Below are positions 56,379 to 64,000 of a DNA stretch of 64,000 bases, piece by piece; position 1 is the stretch's first letter; each line of letters starts with the position of its first letter. The translations under genes and the position numbers were made by a program. The notes below the pieces were generated by a model. The model saw only the letters and a list, made by a program, of their open reading frames with translations. It was not told the DNA's origin and did no database searches. The stretch comes from Paracoccus sp. JM45. GTDB lineage: Bacteria > Pseudomonadota > Alphaproteobacteria > Rhodobacterales > Rhodobacteraceae. The DNA is taken from contig NZ_QQVY01000005.1 in NCBI RefSeq assembly GCF_003590715.1, positions 98,255 to 162,254 on the forward strand, written 5' to 3'.

Positions 56379-57692
56379 TTACAGGGGTGCCACTTCGAAA
56401 ACCCGCTTGAAGATCGTGTCGACATGCTTGGTGTGATAACCAAGGTCGAATTTTTCCTCGATCTGGGCGGGGGACAGCGCGGCGGTCACCTCGGCGTCGC
56501 CCAACAGCTCGGTCTTGAAGTCCGCGCCCTTTTCCCAGACCTTCATGGCGTTGCGCTGGACCAGACGATAGCTGTCTTCACGGCTGACACCAGCTTGGGT
56601 CAGCGCCAGCAACACGCGCTGCGACATGACCAGACCTTTGAACTTGTTCATGTTCGCCAGCATGTTGTCGGGATAGATGACCAGCTTGTCGACGACACCG
56701 GCAAGACGGTTCAGTGCGAAATCCAGCGTGATGGTCGTATCCGGCCCGATGGCGCGTTCGACCGAGGAATGACTGATATCGCGTTCATGCCACAGCGCGA
56801 CGTTTTCCATTGCCGGAATGACCGACATCCGCACCAGACGCGCCAGACCGGTCAGGTTTTCGGTCAGCACGGGGTTGCGCTTATGCGGCATGGCCGACGA
56901 ACCCTTCTGGCCGGGGCTGAAGAATTCTTCAGCCTCCAGCACCTCGGTGCGCTGCATGTGGCGGATTTCGGTGGCGACGTTTTCAATGCTGCTGGCGATG
57001 ACGCCAAGGGTGGCAAAGAACATTGCATGGCGGTCGCGCGGGATGACCTGCGTGCTGATCGGTTCGGGGCGCAGGCCCAGTTTCGCGCAGACATGTTCTT
57101 CGACCGCGGGATCGATATTGGCGAAGGTGCCGACAGCGCCGCTGATCGCGCCGGTGGCGATTTCGCTGCGGGCGGCTTCCAGACGGGCACGGCCACGGGC
57201 CATTTCCGCATAGAAACGCGCAAAGGTCAGACCCATGGTGGTCGGTTCGGCGTGAATGCCGTGGCTGCGACCGATGCGGATGGTGTCTTTATGTTCATAG
57301 GCACGGCGCTTTAGCGCATCCAGCAGTTTGTCCATATCCGCCAGCAGCAGATCGGCGGCGCGGACCAGCTGGACGTTCAGCGTGGTGTCCAGCACGTCCG
57401 ACGACGTCATGCCCTGATGGACGAAACGCGCCTGATCGCTGCCGACATGTTCGGCCAGATGGGTCAGGAAGGCGATGACGTCATGCTTGGTGACAGCCTC
57501 GATTTCGTCGATACGCGCGACGTCGAACTGGACGTCCTTGGCCTTCCAGACCGCATCCGCATTTTCGCGCGGGATCACACCCAGATCGGCTTGGGCATCG
57601 CAGGCATAAGCCTCGATTTCGTACCAGATGCGGAACTTGGTCTCGGGGGACCAGATGGCGACCATTTCGGGGCGGGAATAACGCGGGATCAT
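56379..57692 (-). CDS. purB: Adenylosuccinate lyase
   Basis: Purine-synthesis lyase of the fumarase/aspartase superfamily (437 aa). The signature loop is KGSSAMPHKRNP. A conserved RFVHQGMTSSDVLDT and RIGRSHGIHAEPTTMG are present. ERDISHSSVERAIGPD covers the third conserved block. Length is usual. It ends 81 bp before the FliG-like gene. Confidence 0.97.
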   Translation of the reverse strand: MIPRYSRPEMVAIWSPETKFRIWYEIEAYACDAQADLGVIPRENADAVWKAKDVQFDVARIDEIEAVTKHDVIAFLTHLAEHVGSDQARFVHQGMTSSDVLDTTLNVQLVRAADLLLADMDKLLDALKRRAYEHKDTIRIGRSHGIHAEPTTMGLTFARFYAEMARGRARLEAARSEIATGAISGAVGTFANIDPAVEEHVCAKLGLRPEPISTQVIPRDRHAMFFATLGVIASSIENVATEIRHMQRTEVLEAEEFFSPGQKGSSAMPHKRNPVLTENLTGLARLVRMSVIPAMENVALWHERDISHSSVERAIGPDTTITLDFALNRLAGVVDKLVIYPDNMLANMNKFKGLVMSQRVLLALTQAGVSREDSYRLVQRNAMKVWEKGADFKTELLGDAEVTAALSPAQIEEKFDLGYHTKHVDTIFKRVFEVAPL

Positions 57693-57837
57693 GGAGGGCT
57701 CCTTTCGGTTGCCGTGGGCATAGCCTTGCCGTGCCGCAGGGGCAAGTTTTCATCACACCTGCGTGCATTCGGGGGGAACATTCCGCGCAGATTGCGGGTT
57801 CAACCAACAAGAACCGACAATTTAGAGGAGGAACGCC

Positions 57838-58557
57838 ATGCGCCGCCCCCATGATCCCCACCCCGAACTGACCGAAGCCGACCGCACCAGCCAGACGCGC
57901 TTCGGGCCGCGCTTTGTTCCCGAGGGGCACAGAACGCCCAGCCCCTATCCCCACCGCAAGATGGTATCCAGTGCGGTGCCGCCTTCGGGGGATGTATCGC
58001 CGGACGGTAAAGAGATCTGGCCGGAACCCTCGCTAAGTGCGAAGATCATTGTCTGGGGCGGTATGGCATTGGGCGTGGCAGGAATTACGGCAGCCAGTGC
58101 GATTGCAGCACGCAAGCTGGTCGGATCGGACCAGCCCCCGGCACCACGCCGCAGCGGCCCTGCGCCTGTCGCACCACGCTTTGCCGAAATGGACGAAAAC
58201 GAACGCGAAGCAGTCCGCCGCCGCGTCCGTGCCCAAGCGCGCAAGGATAGTTTGCGAACAGCACGTTTGCGCGCACAGGCAGGGCAGGGTCGTGACAAGG
58301 CGAATTTTGCCCAGGATCTGACCCGCACCGCGACCGAACTGACCGATGGCCTGAACGGAGTTGCCCAATCGTTGGTCACAGCCTTTGACAGCTTTCGCGG
58401 CGTGTCACGCCAAGCCACGACAATTGTCGGTGATTTTGTGGCAGCGGCGGATCAGCTGAAAGCCATGGTCAATGGCGCACCCGGTCCGAAACCGGCACCG
58501 GCACGTCCGGCCACGCCGCCGGTCAAAGGGGAAGACGACCGGACCCATCGGTTGTAA
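57838..58557 (+). CDS. Hypothetical protein with one membrane helix and basic coiled tail
   Basis: A 239-residue protein. A Pro-rich N-terminal part leads to one hydrophobic helix at about residues 68-92 (KIIVWGGMALGVAGITAASAIAARKLV). A highly charged Arg/Glu helix follows (about 115-160), then a segment (TRTATELTDGLNGVAQSLVTAFDSFRGVS) and a Pro/Ala-rich end. I do not recognise a named domain. It lies 24 bp before a YihY gene and may act with it at the membrane. Confidence 0.72.
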   Translation: MRRPHDPHPELTEADRTSQTRFGPRFVPEGHRTPSPYPHRKMVSSAVPPSGDVSPDGKEIWPEPSLSAKIIVWGGMALGVAGITAASAIAARKLVGSDQPPAPRRSGPAPVAPRFAEMDENEREAVRRRVRAQARKDSLRTARLRAQAGQGRDKANFAQDLTRTATELTDGLNGVAQSLVTAFDSFRGVSRQATTIVGDFVAAADQLKAMVNGAPGPKPAPARPATPPVKGEDDRTHRL

Positions 58558-58581
58558 GCTGACGAAAACAAAGAGGGATAG

Positions 58582-59613
58582 ATGATGCAGGATAAACCGG
58601 GCGTGTTGGGCGCAATTTTTGATCCACTGGATGAAACAACGCGCAGCCGCTTCGGTCTGGATCACGATCACCCGCATAAGGAACAGGCGCTGAAACCTGA
58701 TTCCCTGCCCAAAGGCCGCATGCCGCGCCTGCGCGATCTTTCGTTTCGTGATGTGATCGCTTTGGGCAAATCGATTATTGCCCAGATCGGCGAAGATCGC
58801 GTCACCTCGGTTGCGGGGGGCGTGACGTTCTTTGGTCTTTTGTCCCTCTTTCCGGCCATCACGGCCTTTGTGTCGCTTTACGGGCTGTTGTCGGACCCCG
58901 CGACAATCCAGTCCCATCTTGAGCTGATGGAAAGCCTGCTTCCTGCCAGTTCACTGGATATTATCCGGACGCAGGTGGTCTCTATCTCCTCTACGCCGAC
59001 CAGCGCATTGTCATTGGCGGGTCTGATCGCGCTTTTGGTGGCGTTCTGGTCTGCGAATGGTGGAATGAAGGCACTGCTTTCGGCATTGAACGTCGCCTTC
59101 TTCCAACGGGAAACACGTGGATTTATCCGGCTGAACATCGTAGCCATGATGTTCACATTGGGCGGATTGCTGGTCATCGCATTGATGCTGGTGGTGATCG
59201 CCGTTGTCCCCGTCGTGGTGCGCTATCTTCCTCTGGGGCTGGAGGGGGAGCAGCTTGTCACCCTGATCCGCTGGCCGATCATGTTTTCGGTGCTGGTGAT
59301 GGCCTTGGTTGCCATTTATCGCTGGGGACCAGCAGTGCCCGACGCGCGCTGGCGCTGGATATCGCCCGGCGCGATTTTTGCAGCCGTGGCCTTGGTCGTC
59401 ACATCGATGCTGTTTTCATGGTACACGGCCAATTTTGCCGACTACAATGAAACCTATGGTTCGCTGGGTGCGGTGATCGCGTTGATGACATGGCTTTGGC
59501 TGAATGCCATGATTGTGCTGGTCGGGGCCGAGATCAACTCGGAACTGGACCGACACTTGCGCCGTATGGCAGGATTACCGCCGGTGAAACCTATTGGTAG
59601 AAAAACGCATTGA
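58582..59613 (+). CDS. YihY/BrkB family inner-membrane protein
   Basis: Polytopic protein (343 aa, about six helices) of the YihY/UPF0761 family. Family features are the DRVTSVAGGVTFFGLLSLFPAITAFVSL opening with the conserved A-G-G-V-T-F-F pattern. FWSANGGMKALLSALNVAF, GPAVPDARWRWISPGA and NETYGSLGAVIALMTWLWLNA follow. The role is unsettled in bacteria (once annotated as RNase BN or virulence factor). The stop overlaps a TTG start of the next gene. Confidence 0.92.
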   Translation: MMQDKPGVLGAIFDPLDETTRSRFGLDHDHPHKEQALKPDSLPKGRMPRLRDLSFRDVIALGKSIIAQIGEDRVTSVAGGVTFFGLLSLFPAITAFVSLYGLLSDPATIQSHLELMESLLPASSLDIIRTQVVSISSTPTSALSLAGLIALLVAFWSANGGMKALLSALNVAFFQRETRGFIRLNIVAMMFTLGGLLVIALMLVVIAVVPVVVRYLPLGLEGEQLVTLIRWPIMFSVLVMALVAIYRWGPAVPDARWRWISPGAIFAAVALVVTSMLFSWYTANFADYNETYGSLGAVIALMTWLWLNAMIVLVGAEINSELDRHLRRMAGLPPVKPIGRKTH

Positions 59614-59948
59614 TATATTCCCCTTACGTCCCCCTGATTGCTGCTATCACGCTTGAAGTGGTCGGTACATCGCTGTTGCAACGGTCCGAACAATTCACGC
59701 GAACCGGCCCGACGATCATGATGGCAATCTGCTATCTGGCCAGCTTCTATCTGTTGTCGGTCGCACTGAAAACGATGCCCTTAGGCGTCGCCTATGCTAT
59801 CTGGAGCGCATGCGGCGTTGCCTTGGTTGCCGTAATCGGGCTGGTCGTTTTTGGCCAGAAACTGGATATTCCCGCCATTCTGGGTCTGACATTGATCGTC
59901 GCCGGCGTGGTTGTGATCAATGTCTTTTCCAAAACGGTCGGGCATTAG
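59610..59948 (+). CDS. Small multidrug resistance (SMR) family transporter
   Basis: Four-helix dimeric proton antiporter of the EmrE/SugE type (112 aa). The membrane glutamate that binds proton and substrate is Glu16 in ITLEVVGTSLLQ. LGVAYAIWSACGVALVAVIG is the helix-3 signature. The start is a TTG overlapping the yihY stop in TTGA, which suggests translational coupling. Its substrate is unknown. The stop overlaps that of the convergent gene in TTAG. Confidence 0.9.
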   Translation: MIYSPYVPLIAAITLEVVGTSLLQRSEQFTRTGPTIMMAICYLASFYLLSVALKTMPLGVAYAIWSACGVALVAVIGLVVFGQKLDIPAILGLTLIVAGVVVINVFSKTVGH

Positions 59949-61591
59949 CGTTCGGTCAGTTTCAATTCGATCCGCCGGTTCAGCGCACGATCTTCTGGTG
60001 TATCCTGCGGCGCGATGGGGCGGGTATCGGCAAAGCCTGTCGGGGCCAGCCGGTTTGCCGGAAAGCCCAGACTGTCTGTCAGATAGCGCACCACTGCCAG
60101 CGCACGGCCTTGGCTAAGTTCCCAGTTGTCGCGATAGCGCCCCGTGCCCGACAAAGGCAGATTGTCGGTATGACCATCAACGCGGATGATCCAGTCGATC
60201 TCGTCCGGAATTTCGTCCGAGATTTCGGTCAAAAGCTGTGCCACACCTGCAATCTGGTCACGACCTGCGGGGGAAAGCGTTGCCTCGCCCGTGGCAAAAA
60301 GAACCTCGGACTGGAACACAAAGCGGTCGCCGACGACCTGAATTCCATCGCGCCCCGACAGGATTTGCGACAAACGTCCAAAAAATTCGGATCGGTAGCG
60401 GGCCAGATCCTGCGCTTCGGCTTCGGCGCTTTGACGGGCCTCTTCCTCTAACGCAAGGCGGCGACGGGTTTCTTCGGCGGCGCGGACAAGGGCTGCATTC
60501 AGCTGCTGGCCCAGATCGGCGACCTGCAGTTCCGCATCGGCCTGATCCTGCCCTGCCGTCTGCAGCAGCGCCTGCAATGACCCAAGCTGGGCGGTCAGTT
60601 GCGCGACCTGTTCGTTCAGAAGGGCAACCCGACGCTGGCCGTCATCGGCAAGATTTTCCTGTTCACCCAATTCCTGACGCGCGGCGGCCAGCAAGGCTGC
60701 CTGACGTTCGGCTTCGGACATCTGCGACGCAGCTTCCAGTTCGGCCTGATCACGGGCGGCATTGGCTGCGGCCAGCAGGGTCAGCGTATCTTCGGCCTGC
60801 TGGCGCTGTTCTTCCAGCGCAAGCGTCATGGCGGTCAATTCGGTATCGGCGGCTTGCAGACGGTCGCGCAACAGTTTGGCAGCCTCGGCTTCGGCCAGAC
60901 GGTCCTGTTCGGCTTCTGTCAGGTTGGTCGCTGTTTCGGCGTTGCGGCTGCGCAGGTCTGCGACCAAGGCTTCCAGCGCCTCGCGTCTGGCGGCGGCAAG
61001 GCGGGCAGTTTCCGCCACAGCATCGGTTTCCTGACGTGCCGCCGTTACAGCCAGTTCCGCCGCCGAGGCGCGCTGCTCAGCCTCGGACAGCTGGCTTTGC
61101 AATTGCCGGACGCGGTTTTCACCCAGAACTTGCGCGGCCAGCATGGTTGCAACCTCTGCCTCGAAATCGGTCAGTCTGGATTGGGCATTGGCCAGTTCCT
61201 GTTGGCCTTCATCCAGGCGGGTCAGCAAACGGGTGATCCGCGCGGCACGTTCGCGAGCGGCGGCCTCAGCTTCGGCGGCGCGGTCGGTTTGTGTCTGCAG
61301 GTCGACAGTCAGCGCATCACGGTCGCTTTCGGCGGTGCCCAATGCCTGACCAAGGGCCGCGACCTGCTGGCCAAGGCCGTCCAGCCGTTGCTGCTGGTCC
61401 GAAATGACCTGTCCCTGATCTGTGATTGTGCTGTCTTGTGTGGTGATCTGTTCGCGCAGCACTGATTGCACGACCATAAAAATCGTCAGCACGAACATCA
61501 GCACCATCAACAGCGCCGTCATCGCATCAACAAATCCCGGCCAGATCGTGGCCGAAAACCGCTGCGCCGAGGACCCCCGAGTTTGCCGCAC
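59945..61591 (-). CDS. MotB-like OmpA-family protein with very long coiled coil
   Basis: A 548-residue envelope protein. The N-terminal membrane helix (about residues 16-44) carries a conserved aspartate, Asp22, in WPGFVDAMTALLMV, like the proton-carrying Asp of MotB/ExbD. A coiled coil of about 350 residues rich in Ala/Gln/Glu/Arg follows. A C-terminal OmpA/MotB peptidoglycan-binding domain covers about residues 425-546, with DGHTDNLPL and SQGRALAVVRYL. It is placed 3 bp after the MotA-like gene. Together they look like a proton-driven stator, not a usual flagellar one. Confidence 0.88.
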   Translation of the reverse strand: MRQTRGSSAQRFSATIWPGFVDAMTALLMVLMFVLTIFMVVQSVLREQITTQDSTITDQGQVISDQQQRLDGLGQQVAALGQALGTAESDRDALTVDLQTQTDRAAEAEAAARERAARITRLLTRLDEGQQELANAQSRLTDFEAEVATMLAAQVLGENRVRQLQSQLSEAEQRASAAELAVTAARQETDAVAETARLAAARREALEALVADLRSRNAETATNLTEAEQDRLAEAEAAKLLRDRLQAADTELTAMTLALEEQRQQAEDTLTLLAAANAARDQAELEAASQMSEAERQAALLAAARQELGEQENLADDGQRRVALLNEQVAQLTAQLGSLQALLQTAGQDQADAELQVADLGQQLNAALVRAAEETRRRLALEEEARQSAEAEAQDLARYRSEFFGRLSQILSGRDGIQVVGDRFVFQSEVLFATGEATLSPAGRDQIAGVAQLLTEISDEIPDEIDWIIRVDGHTDNLPLSGTGRYRDNWELSQGRALAVVRYLTDSLGFPANRLAPTGFADTRPIAPQDTPEDRALNRRIELKLTER

Positions 61592-61594
61592 CGC

Positions 61595-62893
61595 TTAGCC
61601 CCCCTGTCGTGGCAGAAGGGGATCGACCAGCTGGTCATCGCGGAAGGGGTCATTAAAGCGTGCAGCCCGCACTGCGCGGGTCAGCACAAGAATATCGGAC
61701 CGCAGTTCGGCGACCATTTCATCGCGGCCCTCGTTGAGATCACGGGTCATGGTGGTCAGCGCCGTTTCCAGCCGCGACAGATCGGGCGCGGCTGACGGCG
61801 CATTGGACAGCGCTGCCAGCAGCTTGTCCTGACCATCTGCAATACGCTTCAGGCTGTCGGCCATTATCGTTGGCGTGTTGTCGGGGCGTTCGACCAAAGC
61901 CTCGATCGCTTGGGCCATGACGACGACGCGTTCATCTGCCATCAGGGCGGCTTCTTCACGCAGGGAATCGCGGTCGGCGTGATAGCTTTGCAAGCGGTCC
62001 ATCTGACCGGCCATCTGTTCCAGAAACCCTGCCAGCGCCGCCTGATCGACGCCTTCGCCATCGCCCGACGCAAGGCTGATGCGGGTAAAACTGGACATCC
62101 ATTCTTCCAGTTCACGGTAAAAGCGGTTCTGGCCATGGGTCACGAACAGTTCCAGCAAACCGACCACCAGCGATCCGGCCAACCCCAGAAGCGAGGATGA
62201 GAACGCGGTCGCCATGCCACCCAATTGCGCTTCCAGCCCCGTCATCAGCTTGTCAAAGACATCAAGGCCGGTTTCCCCGTCTTGCGGGGCAAGCGCACGG
62301 ATGGTTTCGACGACCGCGGGCACCGTTGTTGCCAGGCCGTAAAACGTGCCCAGCAGCCCCAGAAAGATCAACAGGTTCGCCAGATAGCGGGTGATATCGC
62401 GTAACTCGTCGATGCGCGTGGCCACGGAATCAAGGATCGAGCGCGCCGATCCGGTCGAGATCACACCGCTTGACGGGCCCCGCGCGCCCAACAGCGCGGC
62501 CAAAGGCGCCAACAGACGCGGGGCTTGGGCATCCGGCGGGGCATTTTCGGCATTGCGGCGACGGGCGGCAAACCCCTCGATCCAGCTGACGGACCGGACC
62601 AGCTGGCCCAATTGCCAGAAACAGGCCAGCACGCCCAAGGCAAAGACCGCCAGAATCAGCCCGTTCAGCCATGTATTGGCCATAAAGATCGGCAGAATCC
62701 GGCCATAGGCCAACCACGCGCCCGCCAGCACCAATGCCAGCACCGACAGCATCAGCAAGACCTGCTTGACCGGCTGAGAGAACCGCGGCGCTTCGGCGCC
62801 CATCAATGCCTGATCACGCGTCGCCGAAATGCGCCTGTCGCCCAAGGGCGGACGCGCGGGTGTCAGGTGGTCGCCATGTGTCGGATCGCTCAC
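61595..62893 (-). CDS. MotA/TolQ/ExbB proton-channel family protein
   Basis: A 432-residue inner-membrane protein. Four helices lie at about 44-64, 76-95, 171-195 and 227-251. The last two carry the family patterns GLLGTFYGLATT and GMATAFSSSLLGLAGSL. A 180-residue C-terminal cytoplasmic tail is predicted helical. The start is a GTG. It precedes the MotB-like gene with a 3-bp gap, so the pair is one operon. Zorya ZorA/ZorB and TolQ/TolR pairs are relatives, but none of their partner genes is near. Confidence 0.87.
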   Translation of the reverse strand: MSDPTHGDHLTPARPPLGDRRISATRDQALMGAEAPRFSQPVKQVLLMLSVLALVLAGAWLAYGRILPIFMANTWLNGLILAVFALGVLACFWQLGQLVRSVSWIEGFAARRRNAENAPPDAQAPRLLAPLAALLGARGPSSGVISTGSARSILDSVATRIDELRDITRYLANLLIFLGLLGTFYGLATTVPAVVETIRALAPQDGETGLDVFDKLMTGLEAQLGGMATAFSSSLLGLAGSLVVGLLELFVTHGQNRFYRELEEWMSSFTRISLASGDGEGVDQAALAGFLEQMAGQMDRLQSYHADRDSLREEAALMADERVVVMAQAIEALVERPDNTPTIMADSLKRIADGQDKLLAALSNAPSAAPDLSRLETALTTMTRDLNEGRDEMVAELRSDILVLTRAVRAARFNDPFRDDQLVDPLLPRQGG

Positions 62894-62976
62894 GTAAATA
62901 CCCGTCCCTTCGATGCTTTTAGGTTAACTGTAGGGAAGGCCCCTTCACTTGCCAAGCATTCAGAAGGTCTGGCTTT

Positions 62977-63546
62977 TTATGTTTCCGGCAGCGTGTCCTG
63001 CAGCGCACGCACGGCTTGGGACAGGCGGTCCAGATCGTCATCCGCCATACCGATCTGTGCCAGATGCGATGCGGTGTTATGCAGGTAATCCGCATTCGGC
63101 CCGCGCCCGCCATGGGCCTGCGCGATAATACGGATCTGTTCCTCATCCGGCATTCCGCCGGCATATTGCCAGTGATCACGCCGCATCACATAGGCCAGCG
63201 CCATGACCTGACGGCCATCCTCCAGGGTCAGGGGCAGGATTTCCTCGCGGTAGGCTTCGGTCACCAATTCGCGGGCCCGCAAATAGGCCAGCACCTGATC
63301 ATGGTCCTGCGGTGCGATCCGCAGGGCAACACCGCGACAGGCAGCCATCGGGTCTTCGTCCAGTCCCAGAACCAGACCGGGGGTTTCATACGTGCCGCGA
63401 TGTTCGATCGATCGCAGGCAGAAGCTGCGCGCAAAGCCGGCAAGATGCGCGGGCGCGGTTTCGGTGGGGGTAAAGCCGGGGTCCCAGATCAGGGAGCCAT
63501 AGCCAAAGACCCATTCGATCTTATGCGTTGTCGTTTTCTCCATCAT
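62977..63546 (-). CDS. ChaC-family gamma-glutamylcyclotransferase
   Basis: Cytoplasmic enzyme that cleaves glutathione to 5-oxoproline and Cys-Gly (189 aa). The family motif is WVFGYGSLIWDPGF, and RSFCLRSIEHRGT and an ELVTEAYREEILPL segment follow. The ATG at 63546 is followed by a second at 63543; a longer frame exists. It is divergent from the DUF2125 gene with 46 bp between. A ggt gene elsewhere in the window also handles glutathione. Confidence 0.9.
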   Translation of the reverse strand: MMEKTTTHKIEWVFGYGSLIWDPGFTPTETAPAHLAGFARSFCLRSIEHRGTYETPGLVLGLDEDPMAACRGVALRIAPQDHDQVLAYLRARELVTEAYREEILPLTLEDGRQVMALAYVMRRDHWQYAGGMPDEEQIRIIAQAHGGRGPNADYLHNTASHLAQIGMADDDLDRLSQAVRALQDTLPET

Positions 63547-63592
63547 CGGCAAAGGTAAGCCAGCGGCGGCGCAGAAAAAAGAGGCTTGGTCA

Positions 63593-64000
63593 ATGTTCAG
63601 GTTTTTCATCGTTTCGGGTGTATGTATTGCAGCAGTTGCCGGCATCTGGGCAGGTGGTGAAACCTATGCCAGCAAGCGTCTGGCGCAACTTGTCCAAGAC
63701 AACCCTGCAACGCAGGCCAGTAGCGTAGAGGCCATGCGGCAACCACCTAATTTCGGTGTCGAACTGCAGGATTTCACCTTGACCGATCCTGCCGCGACAC
63801 TGGCGTTCCCCTGGGCCCGGATTGTCATGTCCCCCACCACGCCGACGACAGCGCAGCTGCAGCTGCCTGATCACGGGCAGTTGCAAATCGAAGGACAGGA
63901 TTACGATCTGGGGCTGTCGGGGGACTATTCGAAAATCCGGTTGGCCCCGCTGAAACGTCTGGCACCCGATCATATCGACCTGATGGCCGATGCCGTCACG
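63593..64000 (+). CDS. DUF2125 domain protein, N-terminal part
   Basis: The first 136 codons of a gene that runs off the right edge. The N-terminus is a signal peptide or anchor (MFRFFIVSGVCIAAVAGIW). The mature part resembles the DUF2125 family, with FTLTDPAATLAFPWARIVMSPTTPTTAQL. The function is unknown. AGAGG lies about 9 bp upstream of the ATG at 63593. The frame has no stop inside the window. Confidence 0.8.
   Translation, partial: MFRFFIVSGVCIAAVAGIWAGGETYASKRLAQLVQDNPATQASSVEAMRQPPNFGVELQDFTLTDPAATLAFPWARIVMSPTTPTTAQLQLPDHGQLQIEGQDYDLGLSGDYSKIRLAPLKRLAPDHIDLMADAVT

Noticed and set aside
59945..62893. Zorya anti-phage defence system (ZorA/ZorB)
   Set aside because: The pair has the right general architecture, but no ZorC/ZorD or ZorE nuclease or helicase genes are next to it, and the surroundings are core genes.
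1..64000. CRISPR array, insertion sequence, prophage or integrated island
   Set aside because: No regularly spaced repeats, transposase, integrase or phage genes are visible. The tRNA-Val at 580 has no duplicated 3' end or integrase next to it.

Overview
The window is a chromosomal segment of an alphaproteobacterium, almost certainly a member of the Rhodobacteraceae (Rhodobacter/Paracoccus/Roseobacter type). The reasons are the GC-rich coding sequence, the yajC-secD-secF-(DUF498)-ccmABCDG order, the ftsW-murG-murC-(small membrane gene)-murB-ddl-ftsQ-ftsA-ftsZ-lpxC-bamD-recN order, an RNase E ending in a GWW motif, and a PccR/ScfR-type acyl-CoA regulator. I cannot name the genus. Nearly all of the window is ordinary core genome. 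I see no phage, insertion sequence, CRISPR array, plasmid gene or pseudogene.

Layout. 1-3.9 kb: 3' end of lon, tRNA-Val(CAC), dusA, mazG and an M20 amidohydrolase. 3.9-10.1 kb: the secretion and cytochrome c maturation run yajC, secD, secF, a DUF498 protein, ccmA, ccmB, ccmC, ccmD and ccmG, mostly with 1-8 bp overlaps. 10.1-17.5 kb: gamma-glutamyltransferase, aconitase (reverse), a DUF1223 protein, yciB and an alpha/beta hydrolase. 17.5-22.3 kb: a long leader and rne, ccdA and a DUF1989 protein. 22.3-36.5 kb: the division and cell-wall cluster from ftsW to recN, with hairpins in three intercistronic gaps. 36.5-42.6 kb: a valine-catabolic set (3-hydroxyisobutyrate dehydrogenase, 3-hydroxyisobutyryl-CoA hydrolase, acyl-CoA dehydrogenase, methylmalonate-semialdehyde dehydrogenase) and a LysR regulator. 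42.6-50.1 kb: a CBS protein, coaD, an FAH-family hydrolase, a bactofilin/M23 peptidase operon, a PccR-type regulator, a Bcr/CflA exporter and periplasmic msrA. 50.1-57.7 kb: dnaB, pyrE, pyrC, small proteins, gap, a FliG-like protein and purB. 57.8-64 kb: a membrane protein, a YihY protein, an SMR transporter, a MotB-like and MotA-like pair, a ChaC protein and the start of a DUF2125 gene.

How the genes work together. The sec/ccm block exports and matures c-type cytochromes, and CcdA and CcmG supply the reducing power. The ftsW-to-lpxC block builds lipid II, the divisome and lipid A. The bactofilin/M23 pair probably shapes peptidoglycan. The valine genes lead to propionyl-CoA, and the PccR-type regulator about 6 kb away belongs to a family that responds to that metabolic branch. 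TTTGCAAA-type sites lie in front of the regulator gene itself and in the mmsA/lysR gap.

The best candidates for uncharacterised biology are: the MotA/MotB-like pair with a very long coiled coil between the membrane anchor and the OmpA domain (59945-62893); an isolated FliG-like protein (55287-56297); hairpins without U-tracts in the division cluster; and operator-like repeats around the valine genes.
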